Below, piece by piece: positions 18,168-30,080 of a DNA stretch of 55,396 nucleotides. The DNA lies in assembly GCA_017881445.1 (NCBI GenBank), contig JADGQX010000004.1:1-55396 (forward strand), read 5' to 3'. The stretch is from Gemmatimonadota bacterium. Lineage in GTDB: Bacteria; Gemmatimonadota; Gemmatimonadetes; Longimicrobiales; RSA9. Numbering within the stretch: position 1 is the stretch's first letter; each line of letters begins with the position of its first letter. A program made the position numbers and the translations under genes. A model generated the notes under the pieces. That model ran no database searches, was not told where the DNA came from, and worked only from the letters and a program-made list of their open reading frames with translations.

Positions 18168-20644
18168 TTCGCACCCCCGCGGCTCACGGACGGGATGGAC
18201 GGGGGCGCGACTCCCCTGGCCACGCGCAGCGTGGTGCTGGCGCTCCGCAGCCCAGCCGCGGCGGCCGTCACGCGCAACATGCCCGGCCGGTCGGCGCGCA
18301 GGATGGCCAGCCCGCGGCCGTTGAAGGCCCGCCGGTGGTCGGCGCGATACGGGTCGTGGTCCACGAGGCTGGCGTTGTCCAGCGCCAGCAGGAAGCCGCC
18401 CTCGACGGTGAAGGCGACGACGTCGCCCGCCGTGGGCACCACGACGCCGGCGGAGTCCACGATCTCGAAGGTGACGTTGGCCACGTCGCCCGGGGTGGTG
18501 CTGACGCTGTCGCGATCCGCGGCCAGGCGGATGGCGGCGGGCGGACCGGCCGTGCGCACCTCCGCCTCGCACGTGACCTTGCCGTCGCGCTTGCCCACGG
18601 CCCTGAGCACGCCGGGCTCATAGGGCACGTCCCAGCTCAGGTGCAGGTCCCGGGTGGTGGGGTTGACCTGCGGCCGGGCGTAGCTGTTCCACCCCCCCGA
18701 CGCGCCCTGCGCCGGGAACTCCACCCGCTTCTCCCCCAGCGACCGACCGTTCAGGAACAGCTCGACGGCGCCGCAGCTGGTGTAGGCCAGGACGGGAATG
18801 AGCTGGCCCTCGCGCCCCGCCCAGTTCCAGTGGGGGAAGAGGTGCAGCACGGGACGGTCGGTCCACTGGCTCTGGTAGAGGTAGTACGAGTCCTTGGGAC
18901 CGCCGGTGATGTCCACGGGGCCGGAGCCGGAGCCCTTGCCGGGCCAGCGGGTCTCGCCCAGGTAGTCGATGCCGGTCCACATGAAGTCGCCGGCGAAGTA
19001 GTCGTGGGTGGAGACCCACTGCCACAGGTGCTCCGCGCGGATCATCCCGGTGGTGTAATTGGGGCGGACCAGCTTCGGGTCGGGGCCGAGCGAGTAGGTG
19101 CCGCCGAAGGTGTTGAAGGCGGAGGCGCTCTCCGTGCCCACCATGCGCCAGTCGGGGTGGTCGTGGCGGTCCTGCTCGGCGAACGTCTCCCGCCGCTCGT
19201 GCCAGCGGTCCACGTAGTTGTAACCGACGACGTCCTCCGTACCCAGGAAGGCGTCGGTCGCCCGGCCGTCGTCGGCCGCGATGTGGTCGTTCCCGGTGGT
19301 CACCGGGCGCGTCGGGTCCTCCCGGTGGAAGTTGTCCACCAGCCGCTTCAGCACCGTGTCCCCTCGGGGCGCGGCCTGCTCGCCGATCTCGTTGCCGGCG
19401 CTCCAGAGCACGATGGAGGGATGGTTCCGGTCGCGGTGGATGAAGTCGGTGAGGTCCCGCTCGGACCATTCGGCGAAGTAGTTGTGGTAGCCCGCGGGGA
19501 CCTTGCCGAAGGTCCACTCGTCGAAGGCCTCCGCCATGACCAGCAAGCCCATGCGGTCGCAGAGGTCCAGGAATTCGGGGGCGGGTGGGTTGTGCGAGGT
19601 GCGGATGGCGTTGGCGCCCATGGCTTTCAGCACCTCGAGCCGCCGCTCCCAGACGCGCTCCGGCACCGCGGCGCCCACGGCGCCGCCGTCGTGGTGCAGG
19701 TTGACGCCGTTCAGCTTCACGCGCCGCCCGTTCAGCAGGAAGCCGCGGTCCTTGTCCCAGGCGATGCTGCGGATGCCGAAGTGGGTGGTGGTCGAGTCCA
19801 CGGCGCGCCCGCCGACGAGCAGGACGGTGCGCAGCCGGTACATTGTGGGCGACTCCACGGACCAGAGCCGGGGGGACGCGACCTGCAGCCGCTGTTCCAG
19901 CTCGGTGCCCGCCCCGGCCGGGGCCGCGAAGGGTGCCTCCGTGCGTGCCACCTCGCGGCCGGTGGCATCGATGACCGCCAGCCACAGCAAACCGTTGCCC
20001 GCCTCCGGGCGCCCGTTCTCGATGCGGGTGCGCACCAGCACCTCGGCGGCGGCACTGTCCGCGCGCGGCGTGGTCAGGTACGTGCCCCAGTGCGCCACGC
20101 GCAGCCGGTCGCTCAGGGTCAGCCACACGTGCCGGTAGATGCCGCTGCCCGAATACCAGCGCGAGTTCGGCTGCTTCGAGTTGTCCACCCTCACGGCGAC
20201 GACGTTCACCCCCGGCAGCAGGTAGGGCGTGACGTCGTAGGCGAAGCCGATGTAGCCAAACGGCCGGTGGCCCAGCAGGTGGCCGTTGAGCCAGACGTCG
20301 CTGTTCATGTAGACGCCGTCGAACTCCAGCTCGACGTGGCGGCCGCGGGCGCCGCCCGGCACCTGGAACGCCTTGCGGTACCAGCCAATGCCCGTGGGGA
20401 AGTAGCCCACCTGCCCGCCGCCCGGGGCGTCCTGCGAGGGCGTCCCTTCGATGCTCCAGTCGTGGGGCAGGTCGAGCACGCGCCACTTGCCGTCGTCGAA
20501 GGTGGGCCGGTCGGCGCCGGCGGGGTCGCCCAGCGTGAAACGCCAGCCCGGGTCCATGGACAGGCGCTGCCGCTGCGCGGAAGCGGGGCCGGCGGTCGCC
20601 AGCGCGGCCAGGGCGAGCAACGATACCATGACGAAGCGTCTCAT
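18164..20644 (-). CDS. Secreted glycoside hydrolase family 2 (beta-galactosidase-like)
   Basis: The 826-residue protein has a signal peptide (to about residue 23), a GH2 sugar-binding domain (residues 30-180), an Ig-like domain (185-290), the TIM-barrel (295-590) and C-terminal beta domains including a DUF4982-like and an invasin/Ig-like repeat (AIRLAADRDSVSTTPGDVAN). The acid/base is E419 in WSAGNEIGE and the nucleophile is probably E505 in MVGTESASAF. It should release galactosyl or related residues from plant-type glycans in the periplasm. Its ATG is 24 bases after the clan GH-A gene, with AGGA upstream. Exact sugar specificity is not readable. Confidence 0.92.
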   Translation of the reverse strand: MRRFVMVSLLALAALATAGPASAQRQRLSMDPGWRFTLGDPAGADRPTFDDGKWRVLDLPHDWSIEGTPSQDAPGGGQVGYFPTGIGWYRKAFQVPGGARGRHVELEFDGVYMNSDVWLNGHLLGHRPFGYIGFAYDVTPYLLPGVNVVAVRVDNSKQPNSRWYSGSGIYRHVWLTLSDRLRVAHWGTYLTTPRADSAAAEVLVRTRIENGRPEAGNGLLWLAVIDATGREVARTEAPFAAPAGAGTELEQRLQVASPRLWSVESPTMYRLRTVLLVGGRAVDSTTTHFGIRSIAWDKDRGFLLNGRRVKLNGVNLHHDGGAVGAAVPERVWERRLEVLKAMGANAIRTSHNPPAPEFLDLCDRMGLLVMAEAFDEWTFGKVPAGYHNYFAEWSERDLTDFIHRDRNHPSIVLWSAGNEIGEQAAPRGDTVLKRLVDNFHREDPTRPVTTGNDHIAADDGRATDAFLGTEDVVGYNYVDRWHERRETFAEQDRHDHPDWRMVGTESASAFNTFGGTYSLGPDPKLVRPNYTTGMIRAEHLWQWVSTHDYFAGDFMWTGIDYLGETRWPGKGSGSGPVDITGGPKDSYYLYQSQWTDRPVLHLFPHWNWAGREGQLIPVLAYTSCGAVELFLNGRSLGEKRVEFPAQGASGGWNSYARPQVNPTTRDLHLSWDVPYEPGVLRAVGKRDGKVTCEAEVRTAGPPAAIRLAADRDSVSTTPGDVANVTFEIVDSAGVVVPTAGDVVAFTVEGGFLLALDNASLVDHDPYRADHRRAFNGRGLAILRADRPGMLRVTAAAAGLRSASTTLRVARGVAPPSIPSVSRGGAK

Positions 20645-20668
20645 GCGGAATCCTGGCGTGTTCGTGGA

Positions 20669-23293
20669 TCAAGGGGTGCGCTCGAGCTGGATGCGTTCCA
20701 GCTCGAAGCCGTGCGGCCGCTCGCGGGCGGCCCGATCGTAGAGATCGTCCGAGATGCTCACCTGGATGCCGTCCACCGCTGCGATGTCCAGCGGCCCGCT
20801 CCACTGCGCCGCGCCTTCGCCCGGCAGCCAGTAGGGCAGGAACTGAGGGTACGGACGGGGCAGGAGCGCCAGAGCCGTCGGCCGCAACATTGCCAGCGGC
20901 ACGGCGATGTCACGCCAGTCGGGTGTGAGCGGCACGACCGCGCCCCAGGCGGCGCCGCTGCGCTCCACCAGCGCGACCCGCAGGCTGTCGGCGGCGGCGC
21001 CGGTCGAGCGCGCCCGGATGCGCAGCGTCGTGTAGCCCTCTGCGGAACGCAGCCGGCGCCGATTCTCCTCGCCCAGGAACGCGCGCGCCGCAAAGGCGTG
21101 GGGCCGGGGGGCGAGGCTCGGCACCTCGGCCCGCAGCGCCGCACGCCGCCCGGGTACGGCGCTGTCTTCCGCTATGAACGCCGCCGCGAAGCGGATGGGC
21201 TCGAACTCGTGCGGCAGGATCACGCGCGCCTGGTCGCGGGCCGCATCGAACAGGACCACCGGCGCCGAGGCGGGCACGACCGGAACCCGCCAGAGCGAGT
21301 CCGCGCCCGGCGTGCCCGGCCCCGCGCCGGGGAAGGAGCTGTTCCGCCCCGACTCGACCAGGCGCACGGAGTACTCCAGCGTGCCCGGCACCACCGCCAG
21401 CGCGGGAATGGTAGCCTGGTAGCGGTAGCCGCGCAGACGCTGCATGGGCAGCCGCTGGAAGGCGGCTGCGCCGCCCGCGCGCCAGGCCAGCTCCACCGAG
21501 GCGGGCGGCACCGCCGACACCACCGTCACCTCCACCGGGTATGACTCGCCGGCGCTCAGCTCCAGCTCGGGCCGGTGCACGACCTCCGTGGCACGCGGCT
21601 GGGCACCGGGCACCCGGAACTCCCCCAGCGTGCGCGTGCCCACGTGCGCGCCGGGCTCGCGCCAACTCGCGCCGGCCACGCCCTGGCGCCGCAGCACGTA
21701 GACACCCGGCTGCACGACGACGCGCCCGGCGGACGCAGTCGCCGTGAGCCGATGTCCCGCGTCCACCGCCGCGACGGAGAAGGCCTCACCCAGGTCCGGC
21801 AGCCGCACGGTCATGGGCCAGTCGCGCCAGATCAGCCGGGTCACCTCGTCCCGCACCGTGTGCCGCGGGAAGGGGTCCCGTAGCGGCAGCGCGTCCGGGT
21901 AGACCTCCAGTCGCCAGACGCCGGCCCCCAGGCGGTCGAGGAAGTAGGCCCCGGTACCCTCGTAGTCGACGACGGGGGAGCTGCCCGTGCCAGCGACGTG
22001 GACCAGCGCCCGGGCGTCCGCCGGCCGGGTGCGCGTATCACCGGAGTAGTAGAAGGCCTCCGGCGTGTTCATCTCGCTCATGTCGTCCGAGTAGCTCACC
22101 CGGAAGGGGCCGAAGAGGGTGTCGGCCGGATACACGCCGAAGGAGCCGCCTCGCGGCAGTCGCCGGAAGGCCTCGCCCGCGACGAGGAAGCTGATCGCCT
22201 TCCGGGGCGTGTAGAGCAGGTTCAGGTAGTGCGTCTGGTACTCGGTGTTGGCGTAGCCCAGGGCGGCGGGATCGTACGCGAACTGCGCCGCCCACTGCAT
22301 CCCGGCCGTGCGGAAGCTGCGGGCGATGGCCGGATACAGGTACGAGCCCATGACGTCCGCCTGGTCGAACTCGTAGACCAGCCGAGCCTTGCCCAGGCAC
22401 TGCGGGGCCTCGTCGAAGGGAATGGGGTAGCGATCGACGTTGGGGAGCATGTTCGTGCGCAGGTCGCTGCCCCGCACCAGGCCGGTCGGATACCACTGGA
22501 AGGTGATGCCCTGGATCGCCGCCGCGCACACGGCGGGCGCGTGCTCCGGGCTCCAGCTCTGGGCGACGTTGTAGAGGACCGGCTTGCGCCAGCCCGCCTC
22601 CCGCGCGGCCTCCGCCAGCGCGTCGATGAAGCGGGTCGTCTCCGCCGGGCTGGGCGGGTCGACCGGCTCGTTGAAAAGCTCGATGGCGATGATGGCAGGA
22701 TCGTCGCGGTAGCTGCGCCTCGTGTAGGGGTTCACGTGCGCCACGAACTGCTTCAGGTAGTTCCGCTCGATGCGACGTGCCGTGGTGTCCACGGTCATCG
22801 CGCCCTTGGTGTAGTCGTTCGAGAACCCGGTCGAGGGCGGGTCGGGCTCCGGGTAGCCGGGGCCGCCCCAAACCAGCGGCGTCAGGACCAGGCGGATGCC
22901 GCGCTCCTCCAGGCGGGAGATCAGGTAGTCGAACAGATCCAGGTGGTCGTTGCGGAGTATGTTGCCCTGCCGGTCGCTGATCTCCCGGTCCCAGACGTGG
23001 ATGCGGTAGGCCGTCACTTCCAGGCGGGCCAGGTGACTGACGTCCATGTCGATGGCGGCCTTGCGATCGGCGCCCACGTAGCCGTGCGCCCGATAGGCAT
23101 AGGCAAAGGGGGCGGTGTAGTTCACGCCGAAGAACGCGACCTCCGCGCCGCTGTCCGCGCGGCGGAGCACGCCACGGGCGTCCACCTCGACCGGGGGGAA
23201 GCGGCCGGCGGAATCGGCGGGGCGCTGGGCCCGCGCCGGAGCGGGGGCTGGGACCAGGAGCAGCGCCGCGAGCAGCAGGTGGGTCCTCCGCAT
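20669..23293 (-). CDS. Secreted clan GH-A (GH5-like) glycoside hydrolase
   Basis: The 874-residue protein starts with a signal peptide (MRRTHLLLAALLLVPAPAPA). The catalytic domain covers about residues 35-480: FFGVNYTAPFAYAYR early, HVWDREISD on strand 2-3, the acid/base in ELFNEPVDPPS and a likely nucleophile in ARLVYEFDQADVMG. The C-terminal 400 residues are beta-rich and may bind carbohydrate. It resembles GH5/cellulase-fold mannosidases and glucanases; the family number is not certain. The start is ATG 23293 with GGAGG four bases upstream. It is probably co-transcribed with the GH2 gene 24 bases downstream. Confidence 0.85.
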   Translation of the reverse strand: MRRTHLLLAALLLVPAPAPARAQRPADSAGRFPPVEVDARGVLRRADSGAEVAFFGVNYTAPFAYAYRAHGYVGADRKAAIDMDVSHLARLEVTAYRIHVWDREISDRQGNILRNDHLDLFDYLISRLEERGIRLVLTPLVWGGPGYPEPDPPSTGFSNDYTKGAMTVDTTARRIERNYLKQFVAHVNPYTRRSYRDDPAIIAIELFNEPVDPPSPAETTRFIDALAEAAREAGWRKPVLYNVAQSWSPEHAPAVCAAAIQGITFQWYPTGLVRGSDLRTNMLPNVDRYPIPFDEAPQCLGKARLVYEFDQADVMGSYLYPAIARSFRTAGMQWAAQFAYDPAALGYANTEYQTHYLNLLYTPRKAISFLVAGEAFRRLPRGGSFGVYPADTLFGPFRVSYSDDMSEMNTPEAFYYSGDTRTRPADARALVHVAGTGSSPVVDYEGTGAYFLDRLGAGVWRLEVYPDALPLRDPFPRHTVRDEVTRLIWRDWPMTVRLPDLGEAFSVAAVDAGHRLTATASAGRVVVQPGVYVLRRQGVAGASWREPGAHVGTRTLGEFRVPGAQPRATEVVHRPELELSAGESYPVEVTVVSAVPPASVELAWRAGGAAAFQRLPMQRLRGYRYQATIPALAVVPGTLEYSVRLVESGRNSSFPGAGPGTPGADSLWRVPVVPASAPVVLFDAARDQARVILPHEFEPIRFAAAFIAEDSAVPGRRAALRAEVPSLAPRPHAFAARAFLGEENRRRLRSAEGYTTLRIRARSTGAAADSLRVALVERSGAAWGAVVPLTPDWRDIAVPLAMLRPTALALLPRPYPQFLPYWLPGEGAAQWSGPLDIAAVDGIQVSISDDLYDRAARERPHGFELERIQLERTP

Positions 23294-23393
23294 TGCGCCT
23301 CCACAGGGTGAACGCCGCCGTCCGCCAGCGGGGTCGGACGGCGGCCGTCGTGGCACCGGGTTAGGGAGTACCGAATCCGGCGCCCTGTCGAAA

Positions 23394-23429
23394 GGGGCAG
23401 GCGGCGCCGTATTGGCCGCCGCCTGCCCC
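23394..23429 (-). terminator. Intrinsic terminator of the lost susD-like gene
   Basis: A 13-bp perfect stem (GGGGCAGGCGGCG at 23394-23406 with 23417-23429) lies 19 bases past the SusD-tail stop and is followed on the minus strand by TTT. It appears to be the original terminator of a gene whose body is gone. Confidence 0.65.
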
Positions 23430-23448
23430 GCCCGGGACCCGAGGAGGA

Positions 23449-23499
23449 TCAGTATCCCGGGTTCTGCCGCAGCTTGCCGCCGCTTGGGTCGGGCGCGTC
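23449..23499 (-). pseudogene. C-terminal remnant of a SusD/RagB-like protein
   Basis: The last codons before the stop at 23449 read DAPDPSGGKLRQNPGY. Ending in QNPGY/QNPGW is typical of SusD-type outer-membrane glycan-binding lipoproteins. Upstream of these 16 codons the frame becomes unlike any protein I know, so the rest of the gene appears deleted. The terminator behind it and the glycoside hydrolases beside it support a former susC-susD pair here. Confidence 0.6.
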
Positions 23500-23547
23500 G
23501 CAGCGTCGCCCGCCCCGGCCAGCGCTCCCGTCGTGAACTGGATCTAA

Positions 23548-23567
23548 AGGTTCATTTAGGTTCAATG
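23548..23567. promoter_or_regulatory. Two AGGTTCA direct repeats one helical turn apart
   Basis: AGGTTCATTT and AGGTTCAATG (23548-23557 and 23558-23567) are spaced exactly 10 bp. The GGTTCA core also occurs in the operator at 23780-23800. They lie between the SusD remnant and the LacI gene, where the promoter of the lost operon would have been. Confidence 0.4.
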
Positions 23568-23779
23568 ACGACATGAATGGTCCGTACGATGCTGGACACG
23601 ATAGGTCAAACCCGGGCGCCGCCGCAAGAATCTTGTTCGCGGCCGGCACGCGCGCCGGCGGGGCGGCGGTGCGGTGGCGGGCGTACGTGCAGCCGGCGAG
23701 GCCGGGCGCGGGATCCGGCGCCGGGGGCGACAGGGGAGAAGCGCCTTGCCGGTGTGAACGGGGTTGGTTACCGTGGAAC

Positions 23780-23800
23780 GAACCGATCTGAATCGGTTCA
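23780..23800. promoter_or_regulatory. Candidate LacI-family operator
   Basis: GAACCGATCTGAATCGGTTC (23780-23799) is a perfect dyad of 8-bp arms with a 4-base spacer. Within it TGAATCGGTTCA (23789-23800) has the usual LacI-family shape with a central CG. It is 47 bases upstream of the LacI start, consistent with autoregulation. Confidence 0.6.
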
Positions 23801-23846
23801 GGAGGGGTCGGCTGGAGTATCTTCACCTCCTCTGGAACAGGCGGGC

Positions 23847-24875
23847 ATGGTTACGACGCAGAGGCCATCGATCAACGATGTTGCCCGGGACGCGGGGGTC
23901 TCGAAGGCCACGGTGTCCGCGGTGCTGAACGACAAGAGCACGGTGGGGCGGGCCACGCGGGAGCGGGTGCTGCAGGTGATCAAGCAGCTGAATTACCGGC
24001 CAGGGAACCTGGGGGCGCGGGCGCGGCGTCGGCATCGCTGCGTGGGGTTGCTGATCAAGGAGATGGACAACCCGTACTACATGGAGATCGCACTGGGGAT
24101 CAGGGCGTACTGCAGGAAGCACGACTACAGCGTGCTGGTGGCGAGCTCGGAGGGGGATCCGGAGGCGGAGCGGACGGCGATCGAGATCCTGTGCGAGCAG
24201 GGTGCGGACGGCGTGGTGGTGACGCCGGTGCTGGACGACGACACGGACCTGTCGCACCTGTTCGAGCTGAAGCGCCGCAACGTTCCGTTCGTGCTGCTGG
24301 AGGAGATCCGGGGCGTGAAGGCCAGCCTGGTGGACGTGGAGAACGTGGAAGCCTCCAAGTGCGCGGTGGAGTACCTGATGGCGCAGGGGCACACGCGCAT
24401 CGTCCACTTCGCGGGCCCGAGATACTCCATGCACAGCGAGCAGCGGATCGACGGCGTGCGGCGGGCGTTCAGCCGCTCGTCGATCATGTTCCCGGAGGAG
24501 GCGATCATCCCGGCGGGGGCGCACCTGGAGGATGGGTACCGCGCGGGTCTGGAGTACTTCGGCGGGCTCAGCCCGGAGGCGCGGCCGACGGGGGTGACGT
24601 GCTACAACGACCTGGTCGCCCTGGGGCTGTGCCGGGCGCTGGCGGAGCTGGGGCTGGACGTGCCTGGCGACGTGTCGGTGATCGGCTTCGACGACCTGGC
24701 CATACTGCCGTACATGGGCGTGCCTCTGACCAGCGTGCACGTGCCCAAGGTGGAGATGGGCGAGCGGGCCACCGAGATGCTGATCCGGCAGATCGAGGCG
24801 CGGAAGGCCGTGCCGCCCGAGCGGATCTCCTTCGACGGCGAGCTGGTGGTGCGAGGCTCGACCCGCCCGCTCTGA
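23847..24875 (+). CDS. LacI-family transcriptional regulator
   Basis: The 342-residue protein has the LacI helix-turn-helix at residues 8-27 (SINDVARDAGVSKATVSAVL), the hinge helix (RPGNLGARARRR) and a periplasmic-binding-protein-like effector domain from VGLLIKEMDNPYYMEIA to SVIGFDDLAILPYMGVPLTS. It should repress or activate the neighbouring glycoside hydrolase genes in response to a sugar. ATG 23847 is used because the HTH begins a few residues later; the longer frame upstream is not LacI-like. It converges on the LacZ-type gene and diverges from the SusD remnant and GH genes. Confidence 0.93.
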   Translation: MVTTQRPSINDVARDAGVSKATVSAVLNDKSTVGRATRERVLQVIKQLNYRPGNLGARARRRHRCVGLLIKEMDNPYYMEIALGIRAYCRKHDYSVLVASSEGDPEAERTAIEILCEQGADGVVVTPVLDDDTDLSHLFELKRRNVPFVLLEEIRGVKASLVDVENVEASKCAVEYLMAQGHTRIVHFAGPRYSMHSEQRIDGVRRAFSRSSIMFPEEAIIPAGAHLEDGYRAGLEYFGGLSPEARPTGVTCYNDLVALGLCRALAELGLDVPGDVSVIGFDDLAILPYMGVPLTSVHVPKVEMGERATEMLIRQIEARKAVPPERISFDGELVVRGSTRPL

Positions 24876-24889
24876 GCGCGGGCGGGTCG
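24859..24889. terminator. 12-bp perfect hairpin spanning the lacI-type stop codon
   Basis: CGACCCGCCCGC (24859-24870) pairs with 24878-24889 around a 7-base loop that contains the TGA stop. It lies between convergent genes (ends 24875 and 24904). There is no T-run. Confidence 0.55.
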
Positions 24890-24903
24890 CGGACGCCGGC
24901 GCT

Positions 24904-28371
<3,468 letters not shown>

Positions 28372-28415
28372 TCAGGGCGGGGTTGCGGGAGCGACTGGCA
28401 GGCCCGGGACGCTCG

Positions 28416-28820
28416 TCAGCGGGTGCGGGTCAGGCCCGCGAGCATGGAGAGCACACGAGTCAGGAGTGCGCGGCCTTCCTGGATCTTCTCAGGACGGTCG
28501 AGGTGCAACGCGAGTGCGACATCGAGGATCCCGTCGCATTCGGTGGCCGAACGGCGAGCCATGCGGAAGAAGCGCAGTCGTTCGGGGCCGCTCTGCTCGC
28601 CCGCTGCCTCGGCGATGTTCAGCACGATGGAGGTGGCGGCGCGGGTCAGCTGGTCGGCGATATCCGCGCTCTTCGGCAAGCGCTGGAGCGCGCCACCGCG
28701 CCACGTCACGAACTGCACCGCGACCTCGTACGCGTCCAGGCGGTGGTGATCGTACCTGGGGCGAGGCGTCCCCTCACCTCCATCCTCGCACTGGCGGCTC
28801 CGTGTATCCTGCAGGCTCAT
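28416..28820 (-). CDS. Four-helix-bundle protein (S23 / 23S rRNA intervening-sequence family)
   Basis: The 134-residue protein has a 22-residue polar leader and then the family core: HHRLDAYEVAVQFV (helix 1), SADIADQLTRAATSIVLNIA (helix 2), ERLRFFRMARRSATECDGIL (helix 3) and a final Leu-rich helix. This is the PF05635/TIGR02436 fold, known from proteins encoded in 23S rRNA intervening sequences and related to the Avd accessory protein of diversity-generating retroelements. Such proteins form basic oligomeric rings and may bind nucleic acid; no catalytic residues are known. AGGAGGT lies eight bases before the ATG. It lies between inverted 14-bp repeat arrays, not inside rRNA. No reverse transcriptase is nearby. 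Confidence 0.88.
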   Translation of the reverse strand: MSLQDTRSRQCEDGGEGTPRPRYDHHRLDAYEVAVQFVTWRGGALQRLPKSADIADQLTRAATSIVLNIAEAAGEQSGPERLRFFRMARRSATECDGILDVALALHLDRPEKIQEGRALLTRVLSMLAGLTRTR

Positions 28821-28873
28821 GAGTCGTGACCTCCTCTCCGAGTCCCAGTTGCAGCTTCCCCCTCCGGCTGCGG

Positions 28874-28957
28874 CTTCCGGTTTCCGGCTTCCGGCTTCCG
28901 GAGTACGGTTTCCGGAGTACGGTTTCCGGAGTACGGTTTCCGGTTTCCGGCTTCCGG
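28874..28957 (+). repeat. Array C: inverted 14-bp units with 7-bp sub-units
   Basis: Three exact 14-bp units (CCGGAGTACGGTTT at 28898-28911, 28912-28925, 28926-28939) are flanked on both sides by 7-bp CTTCCGG/TTTCCGG units. The core CCGGAGTACGG is the reverse complement of the array A and B core. Confidence 0.88.
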
Positions 28958-29011
28958 CCGTTCGCAGTCTGGATGTTATCGGCGATTCCGGGGCAGCCGA
29001 ATAGCAGAAGA

Positions 29012-29041
29012 GGCCGCCCTCGCCTGCAGCCGAGGACGGCC
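29012..29041 (-). terminator. Hairpin downstream of the DUF362 gene
   Basis: GGCCG-C-CCTCG pairs with CGAGG-A-CGGCC (29012-29041; one mismatch). It lies 27 bases past the DUF362 stop on the minus strand and is followed by a CT-rich stretch. It also borders repeat array C. Confidence 0.5.
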
Positions 29042-29067
29042 CCCGAACACCGAAGTGACGTCGTCGC

Positions 29068-30054
29068 CTAGCCGAGATCGAGGATGCCGCGGATGCGGGA
29101 GGCGTAGGCGGCGCTCTGGGCGTCGCCGGTGACCAGCTCGATCTGCGCGGGCGAGGGAGCGCCCAGCTTCAGCTCGACGGCGCGGGCGATCTGCTCCTGC
29201 TCGAAGATCCTGCGGTCCATGATCGCGGGGTTCGATCCGAGCTCCTTGAGCACGGCGACGCCGACGGCGTCCACGGCGATGCGGTCGTCGCCGACGATCA
29301 TGACGTTGCCCTGCTTGAGCGTGCCCTGGCCGGGTCCGCCGTCGGTAAAGCAGTCCACACCGTCCAGAACGACGAGCTGCGGCCGGTATCCGGTGTTCAG
29401 CTCGGCGATCATGCGCCGCATGTCCGGCGAGCGGTGCATGTCCCGGCGGATCGCGCGGGGGGTGAGCCCGACGGACAGCTTCAGCGACATGGTGAACACG
29501 CCGCCGTAGCCGTGCGTCTTCACGCAGCAGGTGGACACGTTGTAGTCGGCCTCGACCACGTGGCGCGGGAGGTGGAACCCCCGCGGCCAGTGCTCGCTGG
29601 TGAAGGCGACCCAGTCGCTCTCGGGGATCTCGTCGTAGTTGACGACGTCGAAACGGCCGTCGCGGGCAAGGTCGAACGTGCCCTTCTTCTCCATGATGCC
29701 GCGGGTGCTGCCGGCGGGCGGGCCGCTCCCTTCGCCGAGCGTGACGCTGCCGGCGCCGCGCGCGTACAGCTCGGCCACGAGCTGGGCGAGCGTATCGTTG
29801 TGCGTGGAGCCGGGCGTCGGGTCGGCGCTGTTGAAGTTGGGCTTCACGACCACGCGCTTGCCGCGGATCCCCTTCGGGTCGAACAGCTTGAGCGCCTGCA
29901 TCACACCCGTGCGGCGGTCGCGGGTGCGCACGAGCGCGACCCGGCTCTTGCGAGCGGGCGCCGCCAGGGCGAACCGGTCGAGTCCGGAGAGGGGCACGAG
30001 CGCGAGGGCGGCGGCGCTGGTGCGCAGGAACGAGCGGCGATCGAAGGAAGACAT
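29068..30054 (-). CDS. DUF362 domain protein with Tat signal
   Basis: The 328-residue protein begins with a Tat-type leader (FDRRSFLRTSAAALALVPLS). The mature part has the DUF362 pattern: KRVVVKPNFNSADPTPGSTH, then YNVSTCCVKTHGYGGVFTMS and VVLDGVDCFTDGGPGQGT. DUF362 proteins are often linked to iron-sulfur proteins but their reaction is not known. GAGGAG lies seven bases before the ATG. The gene follows the Ig-like secreted protein gene by 26 bases on the same strand and may share its transcript. Confidence 0.85.
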   Translation of the reverse strand: MSSFDRRSFLRTSAAALALVPLSGLDRFALAAPARKSRVALVRTRDRRTGVMQALKLFDPKGIRGKRVVVKPNFNSADPTPGSTHNDTLAQLVAELYARGAGSVTLGEGSGPPAGSTRGIMEKKGTFDLARDGRFDVVNYDEIPESDWVAFTSEHWPRGFHLPRHVVEADYNVSTCCVKTHGYGGVFTMSLKLSVGLTPRAIRRDMHRSPDMRRMIAELNTGYRPQLVVLDGVDCFTDGGPGQGTLKQGNVMIVGDDRIAVDAVGVAVLKELGSNPAIMDRRIFEQEQIARAVELKLGAPSPAQIELVTGDAQSAAYASRIRGILDLG

Positions 30055-30080
30055 CCGTTATCTCCTCGGGTTGTTGTGGG

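Noticed and set aside
18335-21544. A very long plus-strand open frame (1069 codons) opposite the GH2 and clan GH-A genes
   Set aside because: It has no recognisable domain, is dominated by Ala/Gly/Arg/Val and lies antisense to two well-supported enzymes. Long antisense frames are expected at this GC content.
23577-23846. Longer N-terminus of the LacI protein
   Set aside because: The DNA-binding domain begins a few residues after ATG 23847; the upstream frame is low-complexity and runs through the operator.
28416-28820. A diversity-generating retroelement around the Avd-like gene
   Set aside because: No reverse transcriptase, template repeat or variable target gene was seen nearby. Only the small four-helix protein is present.
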